A stretch of DNA of 64,000 nucleotides from positions 5,641,501-5,705,500 of the forward strand of contig NC_022247.1 in assembly GCF_000463015.1 (NCBI RefSeq). The letters are read 5' to 3'. The notes under the pieces were generated by a model. The model did no database searches. It had not been told where the DNA came from and saw nothing but the letters and a program-made list of their open reading frames with translations. The stretch comes from Variovorax paradoxus B4. GTDB lineage: Bacteria > Pseudomonadota > Gammaproteobacteria > Burkholderiales > Burkholderiaceae_C. A program made the position numbers and the translations under genes. Each line of letters opens with the position of its first letter. The first letter of the stretch is position 1. Shown piece after piece: positions 38,868 to 47,417 of this stretch.

Positions 38868-40034
38868 TTAGGCCTTCTTGACTGCTGCGACGACCTTCTG
38901 GGCCGCGTCCGCCATGGTGTCGGCGCTGATGATCGGCAGGCCCGAATCGGCCAGCAGCTTCTTGCCTTCGACTTCGTTGGTGCCCTTCATGCGCACGACC
39001 AGCGGCACTTGCAGGTTCACGGCCTTGCAGGCTGCGATCACGCCGGTGGCGATGGTGTCGCACTTCATGATGCCACCGAAGATGTTGACGAGGATGGCCT
39101 CCACGTTCTTGTTCTTCAGCATGATCTTGAAGGCTTCGGTGACCTTCTCGGGGGTGGCGCCGCCGCCCACGTCCAGGAAGTTGGCCGGCTCGCCGCCGAA
39201 CAGCTTGATGGTGTCCATGGTGGCCATGGCCAGGCCGGCACCGTTCACCAGGCAGCCGATGTTGCCGTCCAGGCTGATGTAGGCGAGGTCGAACTTGGAG
39301 GCTTCGACTTCGGCCGCGTCTTCTTCGTCGAGGTCGCGCAGGGCCACGATCTCGGGGTGGCGGAACAGCGCGTTGCTGTCGAAGTTGAACTTGGCGTCCA
39401 GCGCCATGACCTTGCCCTTGCTGTCACGGTTGAGCGGGTTGATCTCGACCAGCGAGGCGTCCGTCTCCATGTAGCAGGTGTAGAGCTTCTTGAGGATGTC
39501 GACCGTTTGCGCGGTCGAGTCGGCCGGCATGCCGATGCCGTCGGCGATCTGCTTGGCCTGTTCGTCGGTCAGGCCCTTTTCGGGGTCTGCGAACACCGTG
39601 ATGATCTTCTCGGGCGAGGAGTGGGCCACTTCCTCGATGTCCATGCCGCCTTCGCTCGAGGCGATGAACGCGACCTTCTGCGTGGCGCGGTCGGTCACGG
39701 CCGAGACGTAGTATTCCTTGTTGATGTCGGCGCCGTCTTCGATGTAGAGGCGGCGCACCTTCTGGCCTTCGGGGCCGGTCTGGTGGGTCTTGAGCTGCAT
39801 GCCGAGGATTTCGCCGGCGAGCTTCTTGACGTCTTCGATGGACTTGGCCACCTTGACGCCGCCGCCCTTGCCGCGGCCACCCGCGTGGATCTGGGCCTTG
39901 ACGACCCACACGGGGCCTCCAAGTTTCTGGGCGGCCTCGACCGCCTCCTGAACCGTATAGGCCGGGATGCCGCGCGGCACCGGCACGCCGAACTTGGCAA
40001 GGATTTCCTTGCCTTGGTACTCGTGAATCTTCAT
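38868..40034 (-). CDS. sucC: Succinyl-CoA synthetase, beta subunit
   Basis: SucC, 388 residues, the nucleotide-binding subunit that makes ATP (or GTP) from succinyl-CoA. It begins with [22 protein letters not shown]. The ATP-grasp domain has [17 protein letters not shown], and the C-terminal ligase domain has [23 protein letters not shown] and [14 protein letters not shown]. The ATG at 40034 matches the universal family start. The upstream 206 bp up to argC holds the divergent promoters and a long inverted repeat. Confidence 0.97.
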   Translation of the reverse strand: MKIHEYQGKEILAKFGVPVPRGIPAYTVQEAVEAAQKLGGPVWVVKAQIHAGGRGKGGGVKVAKSIEDVKKLAGEILGMQLKTHQTGPEGQKVRRLYIEDGADINKEYYVSAVTDRATQKVAFIASSEGGMDIEEVAHSSPEKIITVFADPEKGLTDEQAKQIADGIGMPADSTAQTVDILKKLYTCYMETDASLVEINPLNRDSKGKVMALDAKFNFDSNALFRHPEIVALRDLDEEDAAEVEASKFDLAYISLDGNIGCLVNGAGLAMATMDTIKLFGGEPANFLDVGGGATPEKVTEAFKIMLKNKNVEAILVNIFGGIMKCDTIATGVIAACKAVNLQVPLVVRMKGTNEVEGKKLLADSGLPIISADTMADAAQKVVAAVKKA

Positions 40035-40102
40035 GAGGGATGTCTCTCGGAAGGAGGAGGTTGAGAACGGGGGATCTGGGGTCTGAGGCGTCTTTGGCTC
40101 TG

Positions 40103-40147
40103 TTGTTCGCGGGCGACGGCAGCCTGACGGCTGGGGGCGGCGAACAA
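40103..40147. repeat. Inverted repeat in the sucC-argC divergent region
   Basis: TTGTTCGC at 40103-40110 pairs exactly with GCGAACAA at 40140-40147; inside, AGCC and GGCT form a smaller hairpin. It lies about 70 bp upstream of sucC and 94 bp upstream of argC and could be an operator or part of the sucC leader. The remaining bases of this 206-bp gap show no other clear signal. Confidence 0.4.
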
Positions 40148-40240
40148 CCGCGGACTGTATCATGGTGCGGCGCACCAATGCCCGACGCGACCTTGCGGTC
40201 AATACGTACTTTCTTCTAGCCCCTCCACGCATACTTCGAT

Positions 40241-41164
40241 ATGGCCAAGGTTTTCATCGACGGCGAAGCCGGCACCACCGGCTTGCAAATTCGCGAGCGG
40301 CTCCAGTCGATGCCGCAGATCGAGCTCGTGAGCATTGCGCCCGAGCTGCGAAAAGACGTGGCCGCCAAGCGCGAACTGATGGCCGGCGTCGACCTGGTGG
40401 TGCTGTGCCTGCACGACGACGCGGCGCGCGAATCGGTCGCGCTGATCGACCAGCTGCCCGGCAAGAAGCCCAAGATCATCGACGCCTCCACCGCGCACCG
40501 CGTGGCGCCCGGCTGGGTGTTCGGCTTTCCCGAACTGGTGCAAGGCCACTGGCAGGCCGTGGCCGCGGCCGACCGCGTCGGCAACCCGGGCTGCTATGCC
40601 ACGGGCGCCATCGCCATGGTGCGCCCGCTGGTCGACGCCGGCCTGCTGCCGGCCGACTTCCCGATTTCGCTGCCCTCCGTGAGCGGCTATTCGGGCGGCG
40701 GGCGGTCCATGATCGAGGCCTACGAGAAGGGCGAAGCGCCGCTTTTCGAGACCTACGCGCTCGGCCTCAAGCACAAGCACATTCCTGAAATCATGAAGTA
40801 CACCGGCCTCACCCGCCGGCCGGTCTTCATTCCTTCGGTGGGCAATTTCAAGCAGGGCATGCTGGTGCAGCTGCCGCTGCACCTCGACCTGCTGCCCGGC
40901 AAGCCGAAGGCCGGCGACCTGCAGGACGCGCTGGCCGCGCACTATGCGCGCAGCAACACGCCCGAGCAGTTCATCAAGGTGCTGCCGCCCACCGACGACG
41001 GCAAGCTCGACGCGCTGGCGCTCAACGACACCAACAATCTCGAGATCCGCGTGTTCCCGAACGAGGACCACCGCCACGCCGTGGTGATCGCGCGCCTCGA
41101 CAACCTGGGCAAGGGCGCGAGCGGCGCCGCGGTGCAGAACCTGAAGCTGATGCTGGCGCTCTGA
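40241..41164 (+). CDS. argC: N-acetyl-gamma-glutamyl-phosphate reductase
   Basis: ArgC catalyses the NADPH-dependent reduction of N-acetyl-glutamyl-5-phosphate in arginine synthesis. The 307-residue length and start [21 protein letters not shown] place it in the short class 2 form. Catalytic Cys is in [10 protein letters not shown] near residue 117, with the active-site region [15 protein letters not shown] and [10 protein letters not shown]. No other arg genes are adjacent. A nine-base-pair hairpin after the stop separates it from convergent recX. Confidence 0.95.
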   Translation: MAKVFIDGEAGTTGLQIRERLQSMPQIELVSIAPELRKDVAAKRELMAGVDLVVLCLHDDAARESVALIDQLPGKKPKIIDASTAHRVAPGWVFGFPELVQGHWQAVAAADRVGNPGCYATGAIAMVRPLVDAGLLPADFPISLPSVSGYSGGGRSMIEAYEKGEAPLFETYALGLKHKHIPEIMKYTGLTRRPVFIPSVGNFKQGMLVQLPLHLDLLPGKPKAGDLQDALAAHYARSNTPEQFIKVLPPTDDGKLDALALNDTNNLEIRVFPNEDHRHAVVIARLDNLGKGASGAAVQNLKLMLAL

Positions 41165-41167
41165 GCG

Positions 41168-41195
41168 CCGCGGCCCTGGCAGGCCGGGGCCGCGG
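41168..41195. terminator. GC-rich hairpin between convergent argC and recX
   Basis: CCGCGGCCC (41168-41176) pairs perfectly with GGGCCGCGG (41187-41195) around a ten-base loop. There is no U-tract, so it is a terminator-like hairpin only. Confidence 0.45.
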
Positions 41196-41205
41196 GGGCC
41201 GGCCG

Positions 41206-41658
41206 TCAGTCTTCGTCGAAATCGCTGCGGAGCACCTTGGCCACCACCGCGCCCGAAAAGCCGCGCGCCAGCAGGAAGCGCGTCTGCTTGGCGCGCTCCT
41301 TCGCATCGGCGGGCGGTGCGTCGAAACGGCGGCGCCACAGGGCCGTGGCGCGCGCCACTTCGGTGTCCTGAAGGCTGGCCACGGCGGCCGCGATGGCTTC
41401 CGGCGCAATGCCCTTGGCCTGCAGTTCCTGCCGTACCCGCAGCGCGCCCGACCGGGCGGCGCGCTGGTTCAGCACCGAAGCCACCACGCGCGGCTCGCTG
41501 ATGAAGTCCTTGGCGGCCAGCTCGTCGAGTGCGCGCGCCAGTTCGCCGGGCGCTTCTTCGTGCTTTGCCAGCTTGCGCTCCAGTTCCGCGCGCGAATGCT
41601 CGCGCTGGCTCAGGAGCCGCAGCGCGCGGCCTTTGAGGGAGGGGGCGCCGAAAGCCAT
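41206..41658 (-). CDS. recX: Recombination regulator RecX
   Basis: RecX, 150 residues, all helical, binds RecA filaments and limits their growth and activity. Seen: RALRLLSQREHSRAELERKLAKH, the first three-helix repeat, followed by LAAKDFISEPRVVASVLNQRA and TRFLLARGFSGAVVAKVLR, the third repeat with the typical phase. It lies 27 bases downstream of recA in the same direction, the common recA-recX arrangement. Confidence 0.92.
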   Translation of the reverse strand: MAFGAPSLKGRALRLLSQREHSRAELERKLAKHEEAPGELARALDELAAKDFISEPRVVASVLNQRAARSGALRVRQELQAKGIAPEAIAAAVASLQDTEVARATALWRRRFDAPPADAKERAKQTRFLLARGFSGAVVAKVLRSDFDED

Positions 41659-41685
41659 GCGCCGCTTCCGTGCGTGCCCGCCTGC

Positions 41686-42804
<1,119 letters not shown>

Positions 42805-42869
42805 GAAGAAATCTCCTTGAAAATCAACGGTTTGTGTGTGACTGCAGTCCATCTGCTTTTAATTACAGG

Positions 42870-42885
42870 CTGGATGCTTGAACAG
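42870..42885 (-). promoter_or_regulatory. LexA-box-like site upstream of recA
   Basis: On the minus strand, CTGT-N8-CCAG (CTGTTCAAGCATCCAG), differing by one base from the CTGT-N8-ACAG consensus. It lies 66 bp before the recA start, a suitable place for SOS repression. Confidence 0.5.
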
Positions 42886-42902
42886 TAGTGTAGAGGCTCG
42901 TT

Positions 42903-42916
42903 GGTTTGAGTAAACC
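42903..42916. promoter_or_regulatory. Dyad upstream of the MarR gene
   Basis: GGTTT-GAGT-AAACC is a perfect 14-bp dyad 35 bp before the MarR-family gene start and could be its autoregulatory operator. Evidence is the symmetry and position only. Confidence 0.3.
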
Positions 42917-42950
42917 CATTTTTTGGTCAGTTTGCTTTACCATTTAGCCG

Positions 42951-43436
42951 ATGGCCGAAAGCGCTTTTCCGACCGATCCGGACGCCTGGCGGCAGACCCA
43001 CCTGGGCCGCCTGCTGGGCCATGCGATGCGCCGCTTCGACGAGCGCGTGCTCGAACTCATGGCGCACGACGTCGACGTGCCGCTGGCGCTGTCGAACCTC
43101 GCGGCGCGCGCCCAGGTGAGCGCCGCGCACGTCCACATCACGCGGCACCTGGCGCGCGAAGGCTCGCGCCTGACCGAACTGGCCGGGCGGGCCGGCATGA
43201 CCAAGCAGGCGATGGGCGCACTGGTGGACCAGTGCGAGGCCTGGGGCCTGGTCACGCGCGGGCCCGACCCGCTCGACGCGCGGGCGCGGCGCGTGCTCTT
43301 CACCACCGACGGCCTCGCGTGGCTCGACGCCTTCCGCAGCGCGGTGACGCAGGCCGAGCGCGAGTTCCGCGCCAGCGTGGGCAACGACGTCGCCACCGTG
43401 GTAACCATCGGACTGGAAGCCTACACGGGGGGCTAG
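42951..43436 (+). CDS. MarR-family transcriptional regulator
   Basis: A 161-residue winged-helix regulator: helical dimerisation N terminus (HLGRLLGHAMRRFDERVLELM), HTH SRLTELAGRAGMTKQAMGALVDQCEAWGLVTRGPDPLDARAR with the typical wing Asp-Pro-x-Asp-x-Arg, and C-terminal dimerisation helices. MarR proteins usually repress a neighbouring efflux or catabolic gene, but here the neighbours are recA (divergent) and a two-component system 65 bp downstream, so its target is unknown. The start at 42951 is the first ATG of the conserved frame. Confidence 0.87.
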   Translation: MAESAFPTDPDAWRQTHLGRLLGHAMRRFDERVLELMAHDVDVPLALSNLAARAQVSAAHVHITRHLAREGSRLTELAGRAGMTKQAMGALVDQCEAWGLVTRGPDPLDARARRVLFTTDGLAWLDAFRSAVTQAEREFRASVGNDVATVVTIGLEAYTGG

Positions 43437-43501
43437 ACTCGGCCACGGAGACATATGTGAACGCGGCGCCGGCGCGGCGCCCGAACCGGCCGGAGGTGGC
43501 T

Positions 43502-44173
<672 letters not shown>

Positions 44174-44215
44174 CGCGCCACACGTAGTGCGCGAAGACCT
44201 CCGGGGGCGAGTCCT

Positions 44216-45661
44216 TTGAAACTTTTTCAGCGCGCGCAGCGCTCCCTGTTCGGCGAGATCCTCGACTGGATGCTCACGCCGCTGCTGCTGCTGGTGCCGG
44301 TGAGCATCGGCGTGACGTGGCTGGTGGCGCAGGGCATTGCCAATGCGCCCTTCGACCGCGCGCTCGAATACAACGTGCAGACGCTGGCGCGGCTGGTCAC
44401 GGTGCAGCAGGGGCAGACGCAGTTCGTGCTGCCGCAGCCGGCGCGCGAGATCCTGCGGGCCGACGGCGCCGACCGCGTCTATTACCAGGTGCTCGACAGC
44501 CACGGCGCGCTGCTCAGCGGCGAACCCGACGTGCCGCACCCCAGCACCGACGAGCCCCCGGTCCCCGGCGTGGTCACGCTGCGCAACGGCGAGATGCGCG
44601 GCAAGTCGGTTCGCGTGGCCTCGCTCTGGCTCGCCGGCCCCGACAGCGACACGGAACCGGCGCTGCTGCAGGTGGCCGAGACGCGCGAGAAGCAGTCGGT
44701 GCTGGCCACCGAGATCATCAAGGGCGTGCTGCTGCCGCAGTTCGCGATCCTGCCGCTGGCCGTGCTGCTGATCTGGCTGGCGCTGGTGCGTGGCATCAAG
44801 CCGCTGTCGGTGGTGGAGGCGCGCATCCGCGAGCGGCGCCCGGGCGACCTGAGCCCGCTCGACGAATCGTCGGTGCCGCTCGAAGTGGTGCCGCTGGTCT
44901 CGTCGGTCAACGAGCTGCTGGACAAGCTCAACGATTCGATCCACACGCAAAAGCGCTTCCTGGCGGATGCGGCGCACCAGCTCAAGACGCCGCTCGCGGG
45001 CCTGCGCATGCAGGCCGACCTGGCGCAGCGCGAGGGCGCCAATGCCGACGAGCTCAAGCAGTCGCTCAAGCAGATCGGCCGCGCCAGCGTGCGCGCCACC
45101 CACACGGTGAACCAGCTGCTCTCGCTCGCGCGCGCCGAAAGCACCGGCGCCGGCACCGGCCGCCAGCCCTGCGACCTGGCCCGGCTCACCATCGAGGTGG
45201 TGCGCGAAGCGGTGCCGCGCGCGATCGAGAAGCGCATCGACCTGGGCTACGACGGCGCCGAGGCGGGCGCACCCGGCGTGGTGATCGAAGGCAACCAGAC
45301 CCTGCTGAAGGAACTGGTGCGCAACCTGCTCGACAACGCGATCAACTACACGCCCTCGACGGCCGAGCACCCCGGCGTGATCACCGCGCGCGTGCTGGCC
45401 GACCCCTTCGGCCACGTGGTGCTGCTGCAGGTGGAGGACAACGGGCCGGGCATTGCGGAGGCCGACCGCGAGCTGGTGTTCGAGCCGTTCTACCGCGTGC
45501 TCGGCAACGAGGCCGACGGCTCGGGGCTGGGCCTGCCGATCGTGCGCGAGATCGCCAACCAGCACCATGCACAGGTGAAGCTGGAAGACGCCCATCCGGG
45601 CCGGCAGCCGCCGGGGGCGCGCTTCACGGTGCGCTTCGAGGGCGAAGCAGCCGCGCCCTGA
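44216..45661 (+). CDS. Sensor histidine kinase (TctE/QseC-like)
   Basis: A 481-residue inner-membrane kinase with two helices (residues about 16-38 and 170-190), a periplasmic 2CSK_N-type domain between them and a short HAMP-like linker. The H box is DAAHQLKTPLAGLR with His254; the ATPase domain has ELVRNLLDNAINYTP (N), VEDNGPGIAEADRELVFEPFYR (G1/F) and GSGLGLPIVREI (G2). It starts with TTG (MKLFQRAQ). TctE-type kinases often control tripartite tricarboxylate transporters, though no tctCBA operon is adjacent here. Confidence 0.92.
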   Translation: MKLFQRAQRSLFGEILDWMLTPLLLLVPVSIGVTWLVAQGIANAPFDRALEYNVQTLARLVTVQQGQTQFVLPQPAREILRADGADRVYYQVLDSHGALLSGEPDVPHPSTDEPPVPGVVTLRNGEMRGKSVRVASLWLAGPDSDTEPALLQVAETREKQSVLATEIIKGVLLPQFAILPLAVLLIWLALVRGIKPLSVVEARIRERRPGDLSPLDESSVPLEVVPLVSSVNELLDKLNDSIHTQKRFLADAAHQLKTPLAGLRMQADLAQREGANADELKQSLKQIGRASVRATHTVNQLLSLARAESTGAGTGRQPCDLARLTIEVVREAVPRAIEKRIDLGYDGAEAGAPGVVIEGNQTLLKELVRNLLDNAINYTPSTAEHPGVITARVLADPFGHVVLLQVEDNGPGIAEADRELVFEPFYRVLGNEADGSGLGLPIVREIANQHHAQVKLEDAHPGRQPPGARFTVRFEGEAAAP

Positions 45662-45673
45662 AACGCAGCGCGT

Positions 45674-45862
45674 TCAGGGTGCGCTCTTGGCGTCCTTGCG
45701 GATCTGGAGCCACTCGGGATGCACCTGGCGCGCGAGGCGCTGCGGTTCGCGCTCGTTGAAACCCGCCGGCGCCAGGCCGAAGCCGGCAAGGTCGCCGCGC
45801 GACCACAGCCAGTAGCCGAGGTTGGCGATGAGCAGGGCCATCAGCACCAGGCGCAGCTTCAT
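45674..45862 (-). CDS. Small membrane-anchored protein (62 aa), SPOR-protein N-terminus-like
   Basis: A 62-residue protein MKLRLVLMALLIANLGYWLWS..., one N-terminal membrane helix followed by a polar tail (FNEREPQRLARQVHPEWLQI). The start resembles the anchor of SPOR-domain proteins often found next to birA/coaX in betaproteobacteria, but no SPOR domain follows. The gene ends just before the two-component operon on the other strand and starts 11 bases from birA, on the same strand, so the two probably form an operon. Function unknown. Confidence 0.65.
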   Translation of the reverse strand: MKLRLVLMALLIANLGYWLWSRGDLAGFGLAPAGFNEREPQRLARQVHPEWLQIRKDAKSAP

Positions 45863-45873
45863 GATGGCCAGCC

Positions 45874-46698
45874 TCAGAACGCCATGCCGCGCGGGCGCAC
45901 GCTGACTTCGTCGCTCGAGACCAGCTGCAGCCCGTCGGCCGTGCGCACCTGGAGCTCGCCGCCCCAGGCCACGCCTTCGCACAGGCCGAAGCTGCCGTCG
46001 CTGAGCTGAACCTCCCGGCCGCGCAAGGCGTCGCGCGCGGCAAAGCGTTCGGCAAACGGCGCGAAGCCCTGCGCCTCGAAGACCTGCACGCTGCGCACCA
46101 GCGGCGCGGCCAGCGCGGCCAGCACCTCGGGCGCGGCGGCATCGGGGCGCCACTGGCGCAGCCAGGCCGGCGGGGTGCGCATGCCATCGGCCTCGCGCGG
46201 GCCGATGTTGATGCCGATGCCGATCACCAGGTAGCGCGGCGGGGCCGGCACATCGGCACGGCCCGTGTGCGGCATGGCGGTTTCGATCAGGATGCCGGCC
46301 AGCTTGCGGTCGTTCACCCACAGGTCGTTGGGCCACTTGAGCGCAACCTTGGCGTCGCCCGAGGGATCGAGGCTTTCCGCCACGCTCACGCCCACGGCCA
46401 GCGAGAGGCCCGCCCAGTCGCGCGGCGCGAGCGGCAGGCCCAGCGAGAAGGTGAGGGAGGCGGCGGTTTTTTCTTCGCTCTGCTGTGCGCTCTGCCAGGG
46501 CCGGCCGAGCCGGCCGCGCCCCGCGGTCTGGCGCTCGGCCACCAGCAGCACCGGCGCGACACGTCCGGCGCGCGCGCGGCGCATCAGCTCGGTGTTGGTC
46601 GAATCGATCTCGACCACGGCCTCGACCGCGAAGCCGGGCAGCAGCGGCGCCACCGCCGCGGCGATCCGGTCTTCGAACCAGCCAGCCTTGGTGTCCAT
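45874..46698 (-). CDS. birA: Biotin--[acetyl-CoA-carboxylase] ligase
   Basis: A 274-residue biotin protein ligase that activates biotin with ATP and attaches it to the biotin carboxyl carrier protein. Seen: DSTNTELMRRA, the biotinyl-AMP loop QTAGRGRLGRPWQS, and KWPNDLWVNDRKLAGILIE, followed by a C-terminal SH3-like domain (GREVQLSDGSFGLCEGV). The N-terminal DNA-binding domain of E. coli BirA is absent, so this form does not act as a repressor. It starts two bases after the SET-domain gene stop. Confidence 0.93.
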   Translation of the reverse strand: MDTKAGWFEDRIAAAVAPLLPGFAVEAVVEIDSTNTELMRRARAGRVAPVLLVAERQTAGRGRLGRPWQSAQQSEEKTAASLTFSLGLPLAPRDWAGLSLAVGVSVAESLDPSGDAKVALKWPNDLWVNDRKLAGILIETAMPHTGRADVPAPPRYLVIGIGINIGPREADGMRTPPAWLRQWRPDAAAPEVLAALAAPLVRSVQVFEAQGFAPFAERFAARDALRGREVQLSDGSFGLCEGVAWGGELQVRTADGLQLVSSDEVSVRPRGMAF

Positions 46699-46700
46699 GC

Positions 46701-47330
46701 TCAGCCCTTGCCGGCCTCGTCCTTCCCGGACTTCTTTTTTTCGGACTTCTTGTCAGCCTTCTTTTCGGCTTTCTTGTCCGCCTTCTTGGCTTCCTTCCTC
46801 TCGGCCTTTTTCTTGTCGGCCTTCTTTTTGGCCTTTTTCTTCTTTTTCTTTTCCTCGTCTTCGTCCTTGGGCGTCAGCAGCGTGCCGCGGCAACTCTCGG
46901 AGCCGCACCAGCAGGGGAATTCGGACAGCAGCTTCGGCGTGTAGGGCTCGTCGATGATCAGGCCGTAGTCGTAGTTGAGCTCTTCGCCTGCGGCGATGTT
47001 GCGCAGCGCCTTGATATAAACGCGCCCATTGATCTCGTCGGCCTCGCAGTTCGGCTCGCACGAATGATTGATCCAGCGGGCCGCGTTGCCCTTGACGTTG
47101 CCGTCGATCACGCGCCCGTCGTCGATGTGGAAGTAGAAGGTGTGGTTCGGCTGGGCCGGGTCGTGCGGATGGCGGCGCAGCGCCTCTTTCCAGCTGATGA
47201 CCTCGCCCTTGTATTCGATCAGCGTCTCGCCTTCGGCCAAGTCGTCCACGGCGAACACGCCGTTGCCGTGGACATCCGAACGCCGCATCTGGATGCGGCG
47301 GCCGGCGAATTGTGGGGATTTGGAAGGCAT
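46701..47330 (-). CDS. SET-domain protein-lysine methyltransferase-like with Lys-rich tail
   Basis: A 209-residue protein. Residues about 10-130 form a SET domain: VHGNGVFAVDDLAEGETLIEY, RWINHSCEPNCEA with the pseudoknot motif, and GEELNYDYGL. A post-SET-like Cys cluster follows (CWCGSESCRG). The last 55 residues are almost entirely Lys, Ala, Glu and Asp (KKKKKKAKKKADKKKAERK-type), resembling histone H1-like tails. SET enzymes methylate protein lysines with SAM; the bacterial substrates are mostly unknown. It is divergent from a SWIB-tailed topoisomerase III gene, 87 bp away, and upstream of birA. Confidence 0.9.
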   Translation of the reverse strand: MPSKSPQFAGRRIQMRRSDVHGNGVFAVDDLAEGETLIEYKGEVISWKEALRRHPHDPAQPNHTFYFHIDDGRVIDGNVKGNAARWINHSCEPNCEADEINGRVYIKALRNIAAGEELNYDYGLIIDEPYTPKLLSEFPCWCGSESCRGTLLTPKDEDEEKKKKKKAKKKADKKKAERKEAKKADKKAEKKADKKSEKKKSGKDEAGKG

Positions 47331-47351
47331 CGCCGAAGTCTGTTAGGTTGA

Positions 47352-47388
47352 ATATGCACACATGCGCGTGTGCGCGTGTGCACACGCG
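47352..47388. repeat. 37-bp alternating purine-pyrimidine tract
   Basis: Every base from 47352 to 47388 alternates purine and pyrimidine (mostly GC, CA and TG steps, e.g. GCGCGTGTGCGCGTGTGC), a composition that readily adopts left-handed Z-DNA under negative supercoiling. It occupies the middle of the 87-bp divergent gap between the SET gene and the topoisomerase III gene. Confidence 0.85.
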
Positions 47389-47417
47389 GGAAGCCGCAGA
47401 GTATAGAGAGCCCTCAG

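Noticed and set aside
46731..46865. Short tandem DNA repeats in the SET gene tail as a minisatellite or CRISPR-like array
   Set aside because: The repetition follows Lys/Ala/Asp codons of the basic tail; spacing is irregular and there are no spacers.
46265..47351. Antisense hydrophobic frame (Phe/Leu-rich) opposite the SET tail
   Set aside because: It is the complement of the Lys-rich codons (AAG/CTT), not a membrane protein; no start signal or family similarity.
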